From positions 27,406,001 to 27,470,000 of the forward strand of contig OX485806.1 of the NCBI GenBank assembly GCA_950295325.1: 64,000 nt of DNA. The letters run 5' to 3'. Position 1 is the first letter of the stretch; each line of letters starts with the position of its first letter. Under the pieces are notes generated by a model, which did not search any database, was not told the origin of the DNA, and worked only from the letters and a program-made list of their open reading frames with translations. This DNA is from Polytrichum commune (taxonomy: Eukaryota; Streptophyta; Polytrichopsida; Polytrichales; Polytrichaceae). Position numbers and translations under genes: made by a program. Shown piece after piece: positions 32,052 to 43,021 of this stretch.

Positions 32052-32101
32052 ATATATAGTTGCCAAGTCCTCACCGATCCAGACACCGAAGATATGGGAC
32101 C
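32052..32101 (-). promoter_or_regulatory. Plant snRNA-type promoter (USE plus TATA)
   Basis: On the minus strand GGTCCCATATC (32,101-32,091) resembles the plant upstream sequence element RTCCCACATCG, and TATATA (32,059-32,052) follows about 31 nt later, with the U2-like start about 24 nt further on. This USE-TATA distance is typical of RNA polymerase II snRNA genes in plants. Confidence 0.7.
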
Positions 32102-32776
32102 TGCGATTTGACTGTATGCCCTCCCCGATGAATCAGAGTAGCTCAGCCATTAATCTACTTCAGAAATGTATCTCTCCTTGATCATTAATGAACAGTGTGA
32201 TTGAGTTCCACCTGGTGGAACCTTTGTCTTCCACTTGTCAAACCTAAACACCGCTACCGATATGGAAACGAATGTGATGATTTTCGGATGTTTTGACAAA
32301 GTGTAAGCTATGCACCCATTATGCAGTATCAGGAAACTATGACACCCGTAGAGGAATCATAAAAACAAGACATGGTTTTCTAACGGCAAGCATTAGTCAG
32401 GACACGTTGTCCAACAAGTCATCAATTTGAAAGTCAGAAGAATCTGATTTAAAAGAATCCCTTCAATTTCTTCACAATAATGTATAGTACAATTGTGGAC
32501 TGCTAATGTGTCATGCCAACCAACATAGTAGCTGGCAATGCACATCCTCTGCAAATACACACAAGATCAAGTGAATTACCTTTCTAGGATATGCACGGTG
32601 TTGCCTGATGATCAGGAATTCAGAAGCTATTAACAGGCAGTATAACTGCCACAGCACGAATTCTGCTTTCAATGTGGACCTAACATGTACAAATCTCTCA
32701 TAGTAGTGCATTTGTGGAATATAGAGCCCTTCAAATGTCGAAGATTGATTCACAGCATGCCTGCTGAGCTCCTCCT
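32102..32776. other. Upstream of the U2-like promoter
   Basis: No gene recognised. At about 32,295-32,360 (minus strand) lies the second copy of the possible sno5 element, containing GTCATAGTTTCCTGATACTG. The rest is unassigned. Confidence 0.4.
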
Positions 32777-32914
32777 TTATATGGCCCTCCGCCTTCGGCC
32801 GACACCTGTGAGGTTGTTCTTGATGCGGCGGATGTAGAAGAGAGGGTTAATGTAGTTGAACCTTGCCCTGGTCTTGGCCTTCTGGTAACCCACTGGGTGA
32901 GTCATTTTGTTCTC
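32777..32914 (-). pseudogene. 5'-truncated copy of the small basic gene
   Basis: The minus strand reads NKMTHPVGYQKAKTRARFNY through GVGRRRRAI and a stop, nearly identical to exon 2 of the 26,406 gene, but similarity stops abruptly at about 32,914 inside exon 2 and no exon 1 is found upstream. The conserved G-box module survives at 33,110-33,200. A deletion or replacement removed exon 1 and the intron. Confidence 0.8.
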
Positions 32915-33109
32915 AGGACCACTTACTTCGAACTACCAATCACTGTGTAACACACACCTCAGAGAAACTAGACAGGGATCAAGACAGCTCAAAAATCAAG
33001 GAATTCAAATGTGGAATCGTGGAGCTGAAGAGTCAATTGAAAGAGTCTGATGAAGAGTTGGGAATGCTATGAAAGTGTCTGCGACGAAAATTTTATGGGT
33101 CAAGGGCGA

Positions 33110-33200
33110 AGGACCAGAGAAGGGCACGTGGAAAGGTGATGTGGCACCGACAGATGGACATTGGACAGTATCTTGTGGAGGGGTGTGGTGGTGCCACGTG
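33110..33200 (-). promoter_or_regulatory. G-box module of the truncated small gene
   Basis: CACGTG at 33,125 and 33,195 flank a block containing GTGGCACCGACAGATGG that matches the 26,088-26,160 module in the same gene-relative orientation. It marks the original promoter of the duplicated gene. Confidence 0.6.
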
Positions 33201-35366
33201 TTAATGCCGACTTACAAAGGGGACCCTGGACTCATCTGGGGACTATTTGGAAATTAAGAACAGCGGTTTTCGTATAAGTAGCCACAAATGCATCTCAGTA
33301 TAATTCCACGCCTCAAAAATCTCATGGCCATGACTTCATTTTACCCATATCAGTGTCCTCGGAGGATTTTGGGCATAATCGGTCAAGATCCTAGTGTTTC
33401 CAAGACCAATTGGTTACAGTCTGTCCTCTATATCTATTAACAATGGGGAGTGGAAAGTTTCTTAACGCTTATAGAATGTTAACACTTTAACAAACTCAAA
33501 GTTTGACGAAGAAGAAGAAGAAGAAGATTACTTATAAATGTAGCATGAGTAAACTATTATTGTAACAATAAATGAAGTTTCAAAACACAAGTGAGGAGTT
33601 TCACTTTGTAGAGGTCTACTGGAATTGATTCGCATGGAAAACTCTACTTGACTTTGTCGATACAACAAGATCTCTTTCTTCTAAGCCAAACTAAACTTTA
33701 GACTAGTCTTTCCCATATCTATTGCCCTTAGATTCACATTGAAAGTTGCTAAATTGACCCTCAACCATAGGGACACAAAGTCTAAGCACAAATATTAAAA
33801 CAACACCCTCAAAATTCGAGAGACAAAATCTTGGCCGCCGCATGAGACTTGGAAGGCAAGTTTCAGACAAGCATAACTCACTCATTAGATGTCAGACTTT
33901 GACAAAGTTACTACCTTTAGAATCGTCTTCTCAATAGCTTTCTAGTGGTATGCAATTTGACCTACAAATTTGAAAATCAAAAGCAACATTCTCAAGAACT
34001 CGAGCACTAGTACATTGTGATTCAAGCATCTAGGACAAACTGAATTGACAAGACTTGAGAGGGACTTGTCATCAATATCATGGATTTCATCAAATCTAGT
34101 TGGGGGTTTGTTTGAATTTCTATATGATATGTTAAATTGTAGGGTATCATATAATACAATAATAAGTCTTGAATTTAAACAAGTTAGTTCTCAAACTCAG
34201 CCAGTTCATCTGTGACTCACGGTCAGTTCTTCCTGTTCATTGATTCAAATCTACCTCCCACATATTCCCCATGAGGATTCCACTCATAGGATTAATGCAT
34301 TCGGAGGTTAAAGCCAAGTCACATTCATACTACCAAACTGGAGTCTCAATAGATGGATGTGCATCTGCTTTGAGATCTGGAAAAGAATTTGTTGATATTT
34401 TGACTTGAGCACAAAATTACCAATGCTTTCTTGAACTACCTCTGAACAGAGTCGAGAATGTGTCAATGAGAGACAAGTACAAAGTGCACTCCTGCGAGTA
34501 GGATATTCATCTCCAAAGATCTGTGGACAAAGCTACATCAGCACTACAGAACTCTATTCAAAAAAGAAATAACCTGCAAAACTACATGAATATCCGACTT
34601 GAATCCCTCCACGCTCAACTTTTTAAGACCATGGGAGAGCTTGTTTCAGTGGTTGGGTCCAAAAGTACACACAAGGCAATCGATTTTGACGAACATGGGC
34701 ATATGTGAAAGAGCAATCAATATACGACCCTCCAGCCTTTGGGAAAGGTTGAAAATTCTCACAAGCACAGCAACAATGGGAAAAAGTGGGTCCCCACAAA
34801 TTTGGAAGTTTTTATCGTCCTTGCCCCCATAGGTTGTTACCTGGGCTGTATCAACGTCCCAGGAAAGAATTTAGCCCCCATCCATCCATTGCTAACTTAC
34901 GCCATTCCATTCTGTTCGCTTTTCCTTGTTGAGCATGTGACTCACCACACCCAATCAATCAATCAAACACGGCTAAAACCCTTCACGGAAAGTTCGGGGT
35001 AACTCGAGGAGCTGATTCATGAAACCCACCGCGCTCATCTCATCACATCACATCACATCACGATGACAACCAACTCAACGGTTTTCTTGTGAAGGGAGGG
35101 AGGCGTGGTGGTTGGAAGAAAAAGGAGAATCAGGAGATGTTTCTACTTTTCTTTTCCATGGGACTCTCTCGGATCATGTCAACTCTCTCTCGAATCGATG
35201 TGGCTAATCAAATTCATGAAACCCACGCTCGTTACATCACGACGACCAACTCGATGTTTTTTCTTGTGAAGGGGAGGCACAGTGGTTGGTTGAAGGAAAG
35301 AAGAAGAATTAGAAAGTGTTTCTACTTTTCCTTTCAACGGGACTCAACTCTCGTCGATTCTACGTG
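33201..35366. other. Intergenic DNA with a local tandem duplication
   Basis: No gene recognised. A (GAA)n run sits near 33,508-33,525, and a roughly 190-bp unit (gattcatgaaaccca...ggttggaagaaaaagg...tgtttctacttttc) is duplicated in tandem at about 35,015-35,210 and 35,211-35,350, in or near the 3' UTR of the receptor kinase. A dispersed repeat related to 7,090 lies at about 33,345-33,420. Confidence 0.5.
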
Positions 35367-38300
35367 TCATTGTTGTTGTGCATCTTGCGCCGGTTCCTCG
35401 TCGATCGGCTCGGGAACAATGTCACTCGACCCTCGCCGCGCGTGACCTTGCGGAGCGCCTCCGCTACCGTCCCACCGGCCGCCACTCGTGGACGCAAGCC
35501 CACCGGCCGGTTTTCCGGCCACCGGAAGGGACCCATGATACACATCTTCCCGTAACCCGGACGACGAATTGTTGTTGTTGTGGTTGTGGCGCCAACTACC
35601 AAAGAGCGCCTCATTCCACGAGCTATGCGACGAAGTGCGCATCGCCAACGACTCCCCAAAATTCTCCTCTCGCACCACCTTGTGTGGATTCTCGAGCGCC
35701 TTCAAAACGTGCCGCATGCTCGGCCGTTTCGAAGGTTTCGAATGGAGGCACGCGCGTGCGATGATCGCCATCGCCCACACTTCTTCAAGTAGGTCTTCAT
35801 CGACGATGAGCGACGGGTCAACGAGCTTCGGTAGCGATTCCTTGTCGTGCACACTAATTAACGGGAGCGCCCACTCGAGCCACGTTTCCGTTCGAGGGTC
35901 CGCCACCCCACTTATGCCGAGTTTGCCGGACACGAGCTCCAGGAGAACCTTCCCGAAGCTATACACATCCGAACTCGTCGAGACCGCTGCACCTGATTTT
36001 CATTTCACGGCGGATAATCATCAGATACCAAGGTCTCGGCAAATAAGAAAGAAAGGAAGAAAGAAAGAAAGAAGGCAAGACGACTCCAATGTTGCCACCG
36101 GCATGAATTATGGTGTCCCTCCATTTCCGAGCTGGTTTAAGGTTCACGCTGGCGTTGCTTCGAGTTGGTTTAGGGTTCACGTGAACGTAAATGGGGATCA
36201 CAAAAATTAGAGCCCCCTGCCCAAGGACTAGTGCCTCCTTTCAGAGATGAACACCTTCAACAGGTGCCGACAAGCCCGCCGACACCTATGTCCCCCAAAC
36301 CAAAGGCGAGCCCCTAGGTTCCCACATGGTGGGTTGAAAATATCCAATTCACCCAGATACCCCACTATGGTTAGGTGCACCGGAAATGTCACCCATCCAA
36401 GTACTATTCCGGTTTAATCTCAGAGCTCCCATGAGATCCTGGTTAAGGCCTTCGGTTGAAGCCACCGTTACTTTCATGGGTGGGACTCTCATGTTGTGAT
36501 GTTTCAAATCTCCATTCCAACCTACTATACTTTTGGAAAGATTGGACGGCAAGGGCGCATAGGTCGTGAGGCTGTTGCCGTTCGACCTTTCCAAAACTGC
36601 CAGCAGTTTGACAGTGGAACGTTGGAATGGAGGATTCTGGGATGGCCCGGGACATTAATCCATATGCACGGGTGCAATGCGTCAGGGTGGGGACAGACCC
36701 CCACACTAGTTTAGTAGGCACGAGTTCATATTCTCAAAAAGAATGGCTCAACCTCCTAACATGGGCAGCAGCTCCACAATCCACCTATGTCAATAACTTT
36801 GTCCATTTTTACGAGTGATTTTTAAGTGTTTCCAAGAGGACTCTCGTCCATGAGTGATTTTAATCACATGAGCCCAATAGCTTGTTTGTTACTTATCAAT
36901 AGCTGATGTGTGAGAGCATTTTCCAGTGAGACTTGTATATGTTCAATCTATTGATGTAGTTTTCATGTTTGATTCAAGCCTCTCTATCCACAGCTACTTG
37001 TGACACTTTTTATGGACTTGCATCAGTGACTGGACATAAAGAAGCAGCATAAAGAGTGCATTGGGTTGACAAGATGCTCTTACCTGGATCTCCTTGATCT
37101 GAGGATCTGCTCCCCCGACAAGCAAAACAGCGCCCATGTTATTAAGGAAACAACACGACATGGTCAAAGCCCCCAGAGTGCACATTGTCTAAGACTTGTA
37201 ACTTCCAGGGCAAATTTGGGCGTAAATTAAAGGGTTCGCTAGATGATGTTCTGGTTGAACTCATACCCTGCAAGAGAAATCATAATACATCTGCCAGACA
37301 CCTTATCGTCTAGAGGTAGTATTAGAGGAACAACTCCTTACAAGAAAGTAAAGACACTTTTAAGAGGTATCAATAAATGTGGGTCATATGATAACAACTA
37401 CTGTTCAAGATTGAGTTGGAACTAAGGGCATCATTCCATGGGCGAGACTAACTCAATTAATGATTGTCAAACCCACAACATTACACTAAACATCTAAATC
37501 ACACTACATAAGATGTTTAGTGTAGTTCAGAAGCACAGGTCAGCAACTTACTGTGATAGGCCTAGTAAGCGAGTGATGCGGCTGGGATGTGGATCCCCAT
37601 CTTGCACCCTTGCATCACTCAAGCTCCCGAGCCTAACCTCAAACTTGTCATCCAACAGGATACTGCTTGCCTTCACATCTCTGTAAAAAAGAAGCCATAG
37701 TTCCTCCATGAGATTGTACACCATGACGAAACTCCAAGACTAGAGCTGTAGGCCCATCTTGAAACAATTCAAAGCATGGCTGCAGTCAATCACAAACAGC
37801 CCATTCGAAATCATAGAAGGGACTCTGAAATAACAGGTGTACTTTCAAAAAATCCTCATCAATTAATTCAAAAACAATAAAACAACAGGCCAGAGTGCTT
37901 CTTGAGCTTGTGCTTCTTGCTGATGTATTTCTTACTGTCAAGTTCACTAGTTTTTAGTGCATACAGACTTATTGATTGAGGCTGTTTGTACCAATGTTGG
38001 ACCAGTATACAGGTGAATGCATTGTATCAAGAATCAACACTGATATTGGTATCGAAGAACCTACCCATGGGTTTCAAAATTGTACTACCAACCCAAATAG
38101 TGGTATCTGGTGGGTATCACAAGGTGAGGGAATCTTTATATACCCAAGTTATTATTTGGGTCAACACCATTCTAAATCATATCGATACTAGGGCAATTTT
38201 ACCTAAGTATGAAGGCACTTTCATGATATATAGACATGAATGGCATCGAAAACAGAAATATTCTCAAATAACCATGCCCTACTGGTAATAAAAAAACCCA

Positions 38301-41216
38301 ATACCAGTCCAACACTGGCCTGTACTACATCAAATGTATATCTGCAGAGTAAGTTGGCTCTAAAAATTCCAGGGAAAACACTAGACCTGATGTCTATTTG
38401 AAAATGCACCATGATGGCATAGAATAGGTAGATGAAGATTGGAAGCATTCTGATGACTGCTTTAGCCTTGGCAAAGTATACAAAGTTCTGCCATCCTCAA
38501 GTTTCTAGAAATACAGGCAGAATCTAACACTTCAAGAGAATCGCCACTACACATTCACTAGGTTGTTACAATGTCTATCAGTGGGTCAATGTGATTCATT
38601 ATCCCAGTCAGGAAACTGCCGTACAGTAGACTTGTTCGACTCCGTCATTTCTTACTCCTGTGCCAATTCCCTTACTCCTTAATTGAAGACACTGCCAGAC
38701 TCTCCAAGTCTATTTTCAAGGTTGTAACAAATGTTCATCAGTGGGTCAATGTGGCTTCTTACACTAGTCAGGTAACTCTGTTCAACTCCATTTCATATTT
38801 CCTCTATACCAATTCCCTTACTCTTAGATTCAAGACACTCCCAGACCCTCCAAGTCCAACTAAAAGAAGGCGAAATACAGAGCTCAATTGTGCAAGAAGC
38901 ACATTCTTATAGCAATGACACATTAACCGACGCAAGTGCAGAAGGACACTTCACAAAAACGAAGACAAAAACTCACCATTCAGAATTCATCAGTAGGTCA
39001 GTGTGGCTTTGCTATATTAGTTCGAACTCCATCATTTCATATTCCTTCTATGCCAATTCCCTTATTCCTAGATTCAAGACACTGCCAGACCCTCCAAGTC
39101 CAGCTAGAGGAAGCCGACATACAGAGCTCAGTGCTGTAAGAAGCACCTTCTTACAGCAGCGACAAATCAACCAACTGCGAGTGCAAAAAGAGAAGGATAC
39201 AACATAACACCAAAAGGCAGAATCTCGCCTGTGAATGATGGGCGGGGAGCATTCGGAATGCAAGTATGCGAGCGCCTCTGCGACACCGATTGCAATTTTG
39301 AGCCGAGTGATCCAATCCAAGCTCTGCAGCACATCCTCACACGGACCCGGGCTGCCTTTCTTGTGCAAAGCAGAAGCCAAGTCTCCATTTGGAGTGTACT
39401 TGTACACCAAAAACTTCTCATCGTCACGGTCCAGGCAGTGACCTAACAACAACACAAGCCTCGTGTGGGAGGCTCTTCCTAAAACCTCCAATTCCTGCAA
39501 ATACGAGTCCATCCGCACCTTGTTGAGGTCGATCCTCTTCACAGCCACCATAGCCCCAGTGTCCAAAAGCCCTCGGTAGAGATCTCCAGAGTGGCCATTG
39601 GCAATGAGGTTGGTGACGGAGAAATTCTTGGTGGCTTGTTGCAACTGGGCATATGTGAAAACCTCGCCCATTCGGCTTGTGGGAAGAGCAGGGGGAGGAG
39701 TAACCCTGGCAGATCCACCTCGGCCACCACTTCCTATGCTATTTGCTCGGCCTGTTCCACGATTTCGTTGAAACCTGTGCACACAGAACACAAGCGCTGC
39801 AACAATAATGATCAACCCTAACCCTCCTCCAACGCCGGCTACGATAGGAACCAGATGCTTGACGCTCTTGTTTCCTCCAGCATTTTGAGGAGTTTCTGTT
39901 GGCAGAGGTGGTTGAAGATTAACTGGCCCAGGAGCCATGACCGGCGTTGTTGCCCCATACACCAAGCCTTTTCTTGCATAAAATCTTGTACAAGAGCGTA
40001 CAGTATGCTGGTTGGGTGCATCTGTGAGACAATTCTTCTTCACCACCGCGTCCGGGAGCAGCCCAAAGGGTAAAGTGGCATTGAAGAAGTTGAAGGAGAC
40101 ATTCAAGGACTGTATGTTTTGCAGGGTGTTGAATTGGGAGAGGATGGGACCATAGAAGTAGTTGTGCGCAAGGTCCAATCTTTGGAGCAACACAAAAGTG
40201 CTTAACCCTTGTGGCAAAACCCCTGACAACAGGTTACTCGAAAGGTCCAGTGACACCAGATTCCTCAAGTCACCAATCCTGTCTGGTATCGTCCCCGAAA
40301 TATGATTCTCCCTCCAAATGAGAGAGTGAAGACCCGCACAGCGTGTAATCTCCTGTGGAATACTCCCCGAGAGGTTATTCGATGCCAGGTTCAAAAGGTT
40401 GAGGTTTTGGAGGTTCCCCAGATCACCGGGTATGGGACCGGAGAGAAGATTAGCTGACAAATCGAGCTGAGTTAAAAAAGAAAGCTTCCCAAGCTGCGAA
40501 GGCAGCGCTCCCACAAGCTTGTTCCGCGGAGCCAAAAATGTCTGCAAGTTGGTGAGATTGCCAACACTGGGAGGTATCTGCCCGGAGAGATAGTTATGGG
40601 ACAGGTCGATGTCTGTCAATGTGAGAGCATTGAACAGGTATGGAGGGATGGCCCCCATTAGATTGTTATAAGACAGATTAAGGATGGTGAGGTTAAAAAT
40701 GTTGCCAACCGAGCCTGGGATGGCTCCCGTGAGGTTATTCATGGCGAGTGACAGGACTCTCAGGCTTGACAAGTTGCCCAGTGCACTGGGGATTGCACCG
40801 GTGAGTGAACAGCCGGTGAAATCCAAAGTCTCCAAAGCTCTCAGATTCACAAACGAGTCTGGGATGGACCCAGACAAGGCAAACCCCGAAGCATTGAGCT
40901 CCCGCAAGTTAGGCAGATACTGCACAGCATTCAAACCAAAACCAAAACCGGAGAAAGATTGATTAGCCTCCCGGGGCAGGCCGCTCAGCTGGATCCCAGT
41001 CACGCTGTTGTTTGTGCACTGAACCCCTTGCCACCCTGTACAAGGGTCCTCCGAAACTGGCCAAGCATTTTGTTGCACATGTAAATCCTTTTGTAGCTGC
41101 TGCATCGCTTGCATCTCGGAGCTTGAGAGTGCTGCCTCCACCACCACATTACTTAATAAAAAGTACTGCAACAGCACCACCACCATCACCACCATGCTCC
41201 ACACTCTTAACCTCAT
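35367..41216 (-). CDS. LRR receptor-like pseudokinase (At2g16250-like)
   Basis: Four minus-strand exons: 41216-39229, 37680-37552, 37106-37084 (23 nt) and 35992-35367, total 2,766 nt (921 residues), close to the Arabidopsis At2g16250 length. The chosen Met starts a signal peptide (MRLRVWSMVVMVVVLLQYFL); earlier in-frame Mets would add a hydrophilic lead. Then an N-terminal LRR cap (CTGWQGVQC), about 12 LRRs to residue ~400, a membrane span near 452-475 and an intracellular kinase-like domain from ~530. The ATP lysine (VAVKRID) is present, but the catalytic loop reads HRDVKASS (Asn lost) and DFG is replaced by LGS, so phosphotransfer is doubtful. The C-terminal tail is Ser/Asn/Gly rich. Such proteins act as plasma-membrane receptors or co-receptors. 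Intron 1 uses a GC donor. Confidence 0.9.
36375..36445 (-). pseudogene. 5S rRNA-like fragment in intron 3 of the LRR kinase
   Basis: The minus strand contains AGGATCTCATGGGAGCTCTG, GATTAAAC and AGTACTTGGATGGGTGAC in the order of 5S rRNA (compare GGATCCCATCAGAACTCCG, GTTAAGC, AGTACTAGGATGGGTGAC), with the loop between the A box and C box shortened. It is a decayed 5S gene copy or a 5S-derived retroposon head; an intact 5S RNA is not possible. Confidence 0.65.
37483..37525. repeat. Mini palindrome of the TACACTAAA family
   Basis: TACACTAAACATCT and AGATGTTTAGTGTA form a perfect 14-bp inverted pair around a 15-nt loop. The ends match the family S MITEs further right, so it is probably a deletion derivative. 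It lies in intron 2 of the LRR kinase, close to the 5' splice site. Confidence 0.6.
38560..39200. repeat. Imperfect tandem repeat in intron 1 of the LRR kinase
   Basis: A unit of roughly 150-250 bp with TCAGTGGGTCAATGTG, CCAATTCCCTTACTC and CAAGACACTGCCAGACTCTC appears about three times up to the 5' splice site of intron 1. It explains much of the 1,548-nt intron length. Confidence 0.65.
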
Positions 41217-42149
41217 TGTCAATGCTGAAGCTGGGTGTTGCTGATTCCTGAACAACCTCCTCTGCTTGTTCCCATCCTGAAGAAGATGACCTCTCAAGGT
41301 CTCCTCCATGTCCCCAGACATCCTGTATCCATGCAGCCCCACCCCCCCCCCCCCCTCCCCCTTCCTCGCAGCAAGCAATACAACCCTGGGTTAAACCCTC
41401 TGGGAAGACGAAAATGTTTGCAGGAAGCTTAACCCATCCGCATTTGCATCAGCACGTCATCACTACAGTTGTAACTGCTTCTACAGCTTCCAAATAGATA
41501 TAGATGGTACCACAGGCTTAGTTTATTAAAATGCAGAAATTGCTTCTGAGTTGATGTTGGTGTCCGTGACTCCGTAATGCTTGAATGTGCACATGGCGTA
41601 GTACCATGTCAGCAGCCCTCTCGAGGACGACGACATGATCGCCTCCTGCAAGCTCATCGAGAAGATGAGGTGTAAGGTGGTGTCGTCGTTCAAGCTTCAA
41701 GCTTTCAACCACATTGCCATTGTCACAGTCCGAGTAGCACAAGTTGAAGCTCCAATTGGTCACAACTGGTCACATTATCATCGTGGTTGTTGGTGTCTTC
41801 AGCGCTTCATCCTCATCCTCCTCCTCGTCCTCCTCCCAGGACAGGAAGTCCCCAACCTACACACCGTGCCCATGGTGAACCCAAACCACTCTGTCTATCT
41901 GTCTGTCTGTCTGTCTGTCTACTGCCACAAGCACAAGGCAAGGCAAGGTTGCCCTTTCAGTTTGCACCACCGGAGACCAAAGCTTGTTCCGGAAGTGAGA
42001 TCTTCAAGAGTCAAAACAACACAATGGGGTGTGGTGGTTTACTTGTGCGCCGCCTGGAACAAATGTCGCCCTAACCCTGTCGAAGGCATCCGAGCATGGC
42101 AATGCGGGCATCAAGTGTGCGTGTTTGCATCCCACATGTGTGAAGGCAT

Positions 42150-42187
<38 letters not shown>

Positions 42188-43021
42188 CGCTCGTGTGCAC
42201 ATGAGAGCTCCCTTTTCTCCCTACGCTATCTTACACCACCAATTCCCCAAATGTAACAAACTCCCACAAAATCAAAACACTTCAGTGACTTCGACAATCC
42301 ACATTGCCTCGTCATCTGTCACTGCCCAATCCACATAACCTCCTTCCTCCTGCTTCGTCACCCCAAACTCTCCAAATTCTGCAAACTCTCTCTCTCTCTC
42401 TCTCTGCAACCTCCCAACCAATGCCACTCAAACCCACACTACCCAAAAAACCAGAGGTGCACAACACTCACCAAAAAACTCAGGAGTCACGGAGGTTGGG
42501 GATTTCATTGGCAACCGACGATGCAACCGGATAGATGCCCCCCACACGTACGCATTCATCACTCAGCTCGCCTCTAAGTGAGGTTAAAGTTACCTTACCA
42601 TTACCATACCTTACCCCACAGAAACCTCTCTCTCTCTCTCTCTCTCTCTCTGTGCGTGTGTGTGTCTCTCTCTCTCTCGCTCTCTCTCTGCAAGTCGGAG
42701 AGGGAGGGAAAGCAAAAGCAGTAAGTTAATAACTTAGCAGCAAAAGCTTGAAATGCAGGTGCAAATCAATGAATGAATTGAACTGAATTGAATGCAGGAG
42801 GGCAGCAGGGAGCAAAGCAGGCGGGCAGGGAGGGGAGCAGTCTTAATTAGGCACGACGGATGGGGTGACAGTACTGTGAAATGGCCTGGGTGGTGGATGA
42901 CTGAGGAAGTAAAGTAAGTTCAGCAGTCATACTCTACTTCAATCAATCAGAGGACTTCTCCTGCCTCCCTGTGCTGCAGATGGCAGACGACGAAACGAAA
43001 GGAGACGAGCCGAGCCATAGC
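41217..43021 (-). promoter_or_regulatory. 5' flank of the LRR kinase, CT-rich
   Basis: Upstream of the kinase (minus strand) are a C homopolymer (about 41,340-41,357), a (CTGT)n run (41,898-41,922) and several (CT)n runs at 42,153-42,184, 42,386-42,406, 42,627-42,652 and 42,666-42,690. On the transcript strand these are GA repeats, frequent in plant 5' leaders. No defined TATA box or gene was found. Confidence 0.45.

Noticed and set aside
35941-35992. A frameshift at the start of the last kinase exon
   Set aside because: An apparent shift came from misreading the strand; the sequence reads TCG GAT GTG TAT AGC in frame and joins the microexon in phase.
35569-36210. 213-codon plus-strand frame
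   Set aside because: Opposite the last exon of the LRR kinase, which has the conserved C-lobe (SDVYSFGKVLLEL); the plus frame has no homology and runs into the intron.
41635-42204. 189-codon plus-strand frame
   Set aside because: It ends in (CT)n microsatellite translated as Leu-Ser repeats and lies in the kinase 5' flank; no recognisable protein.
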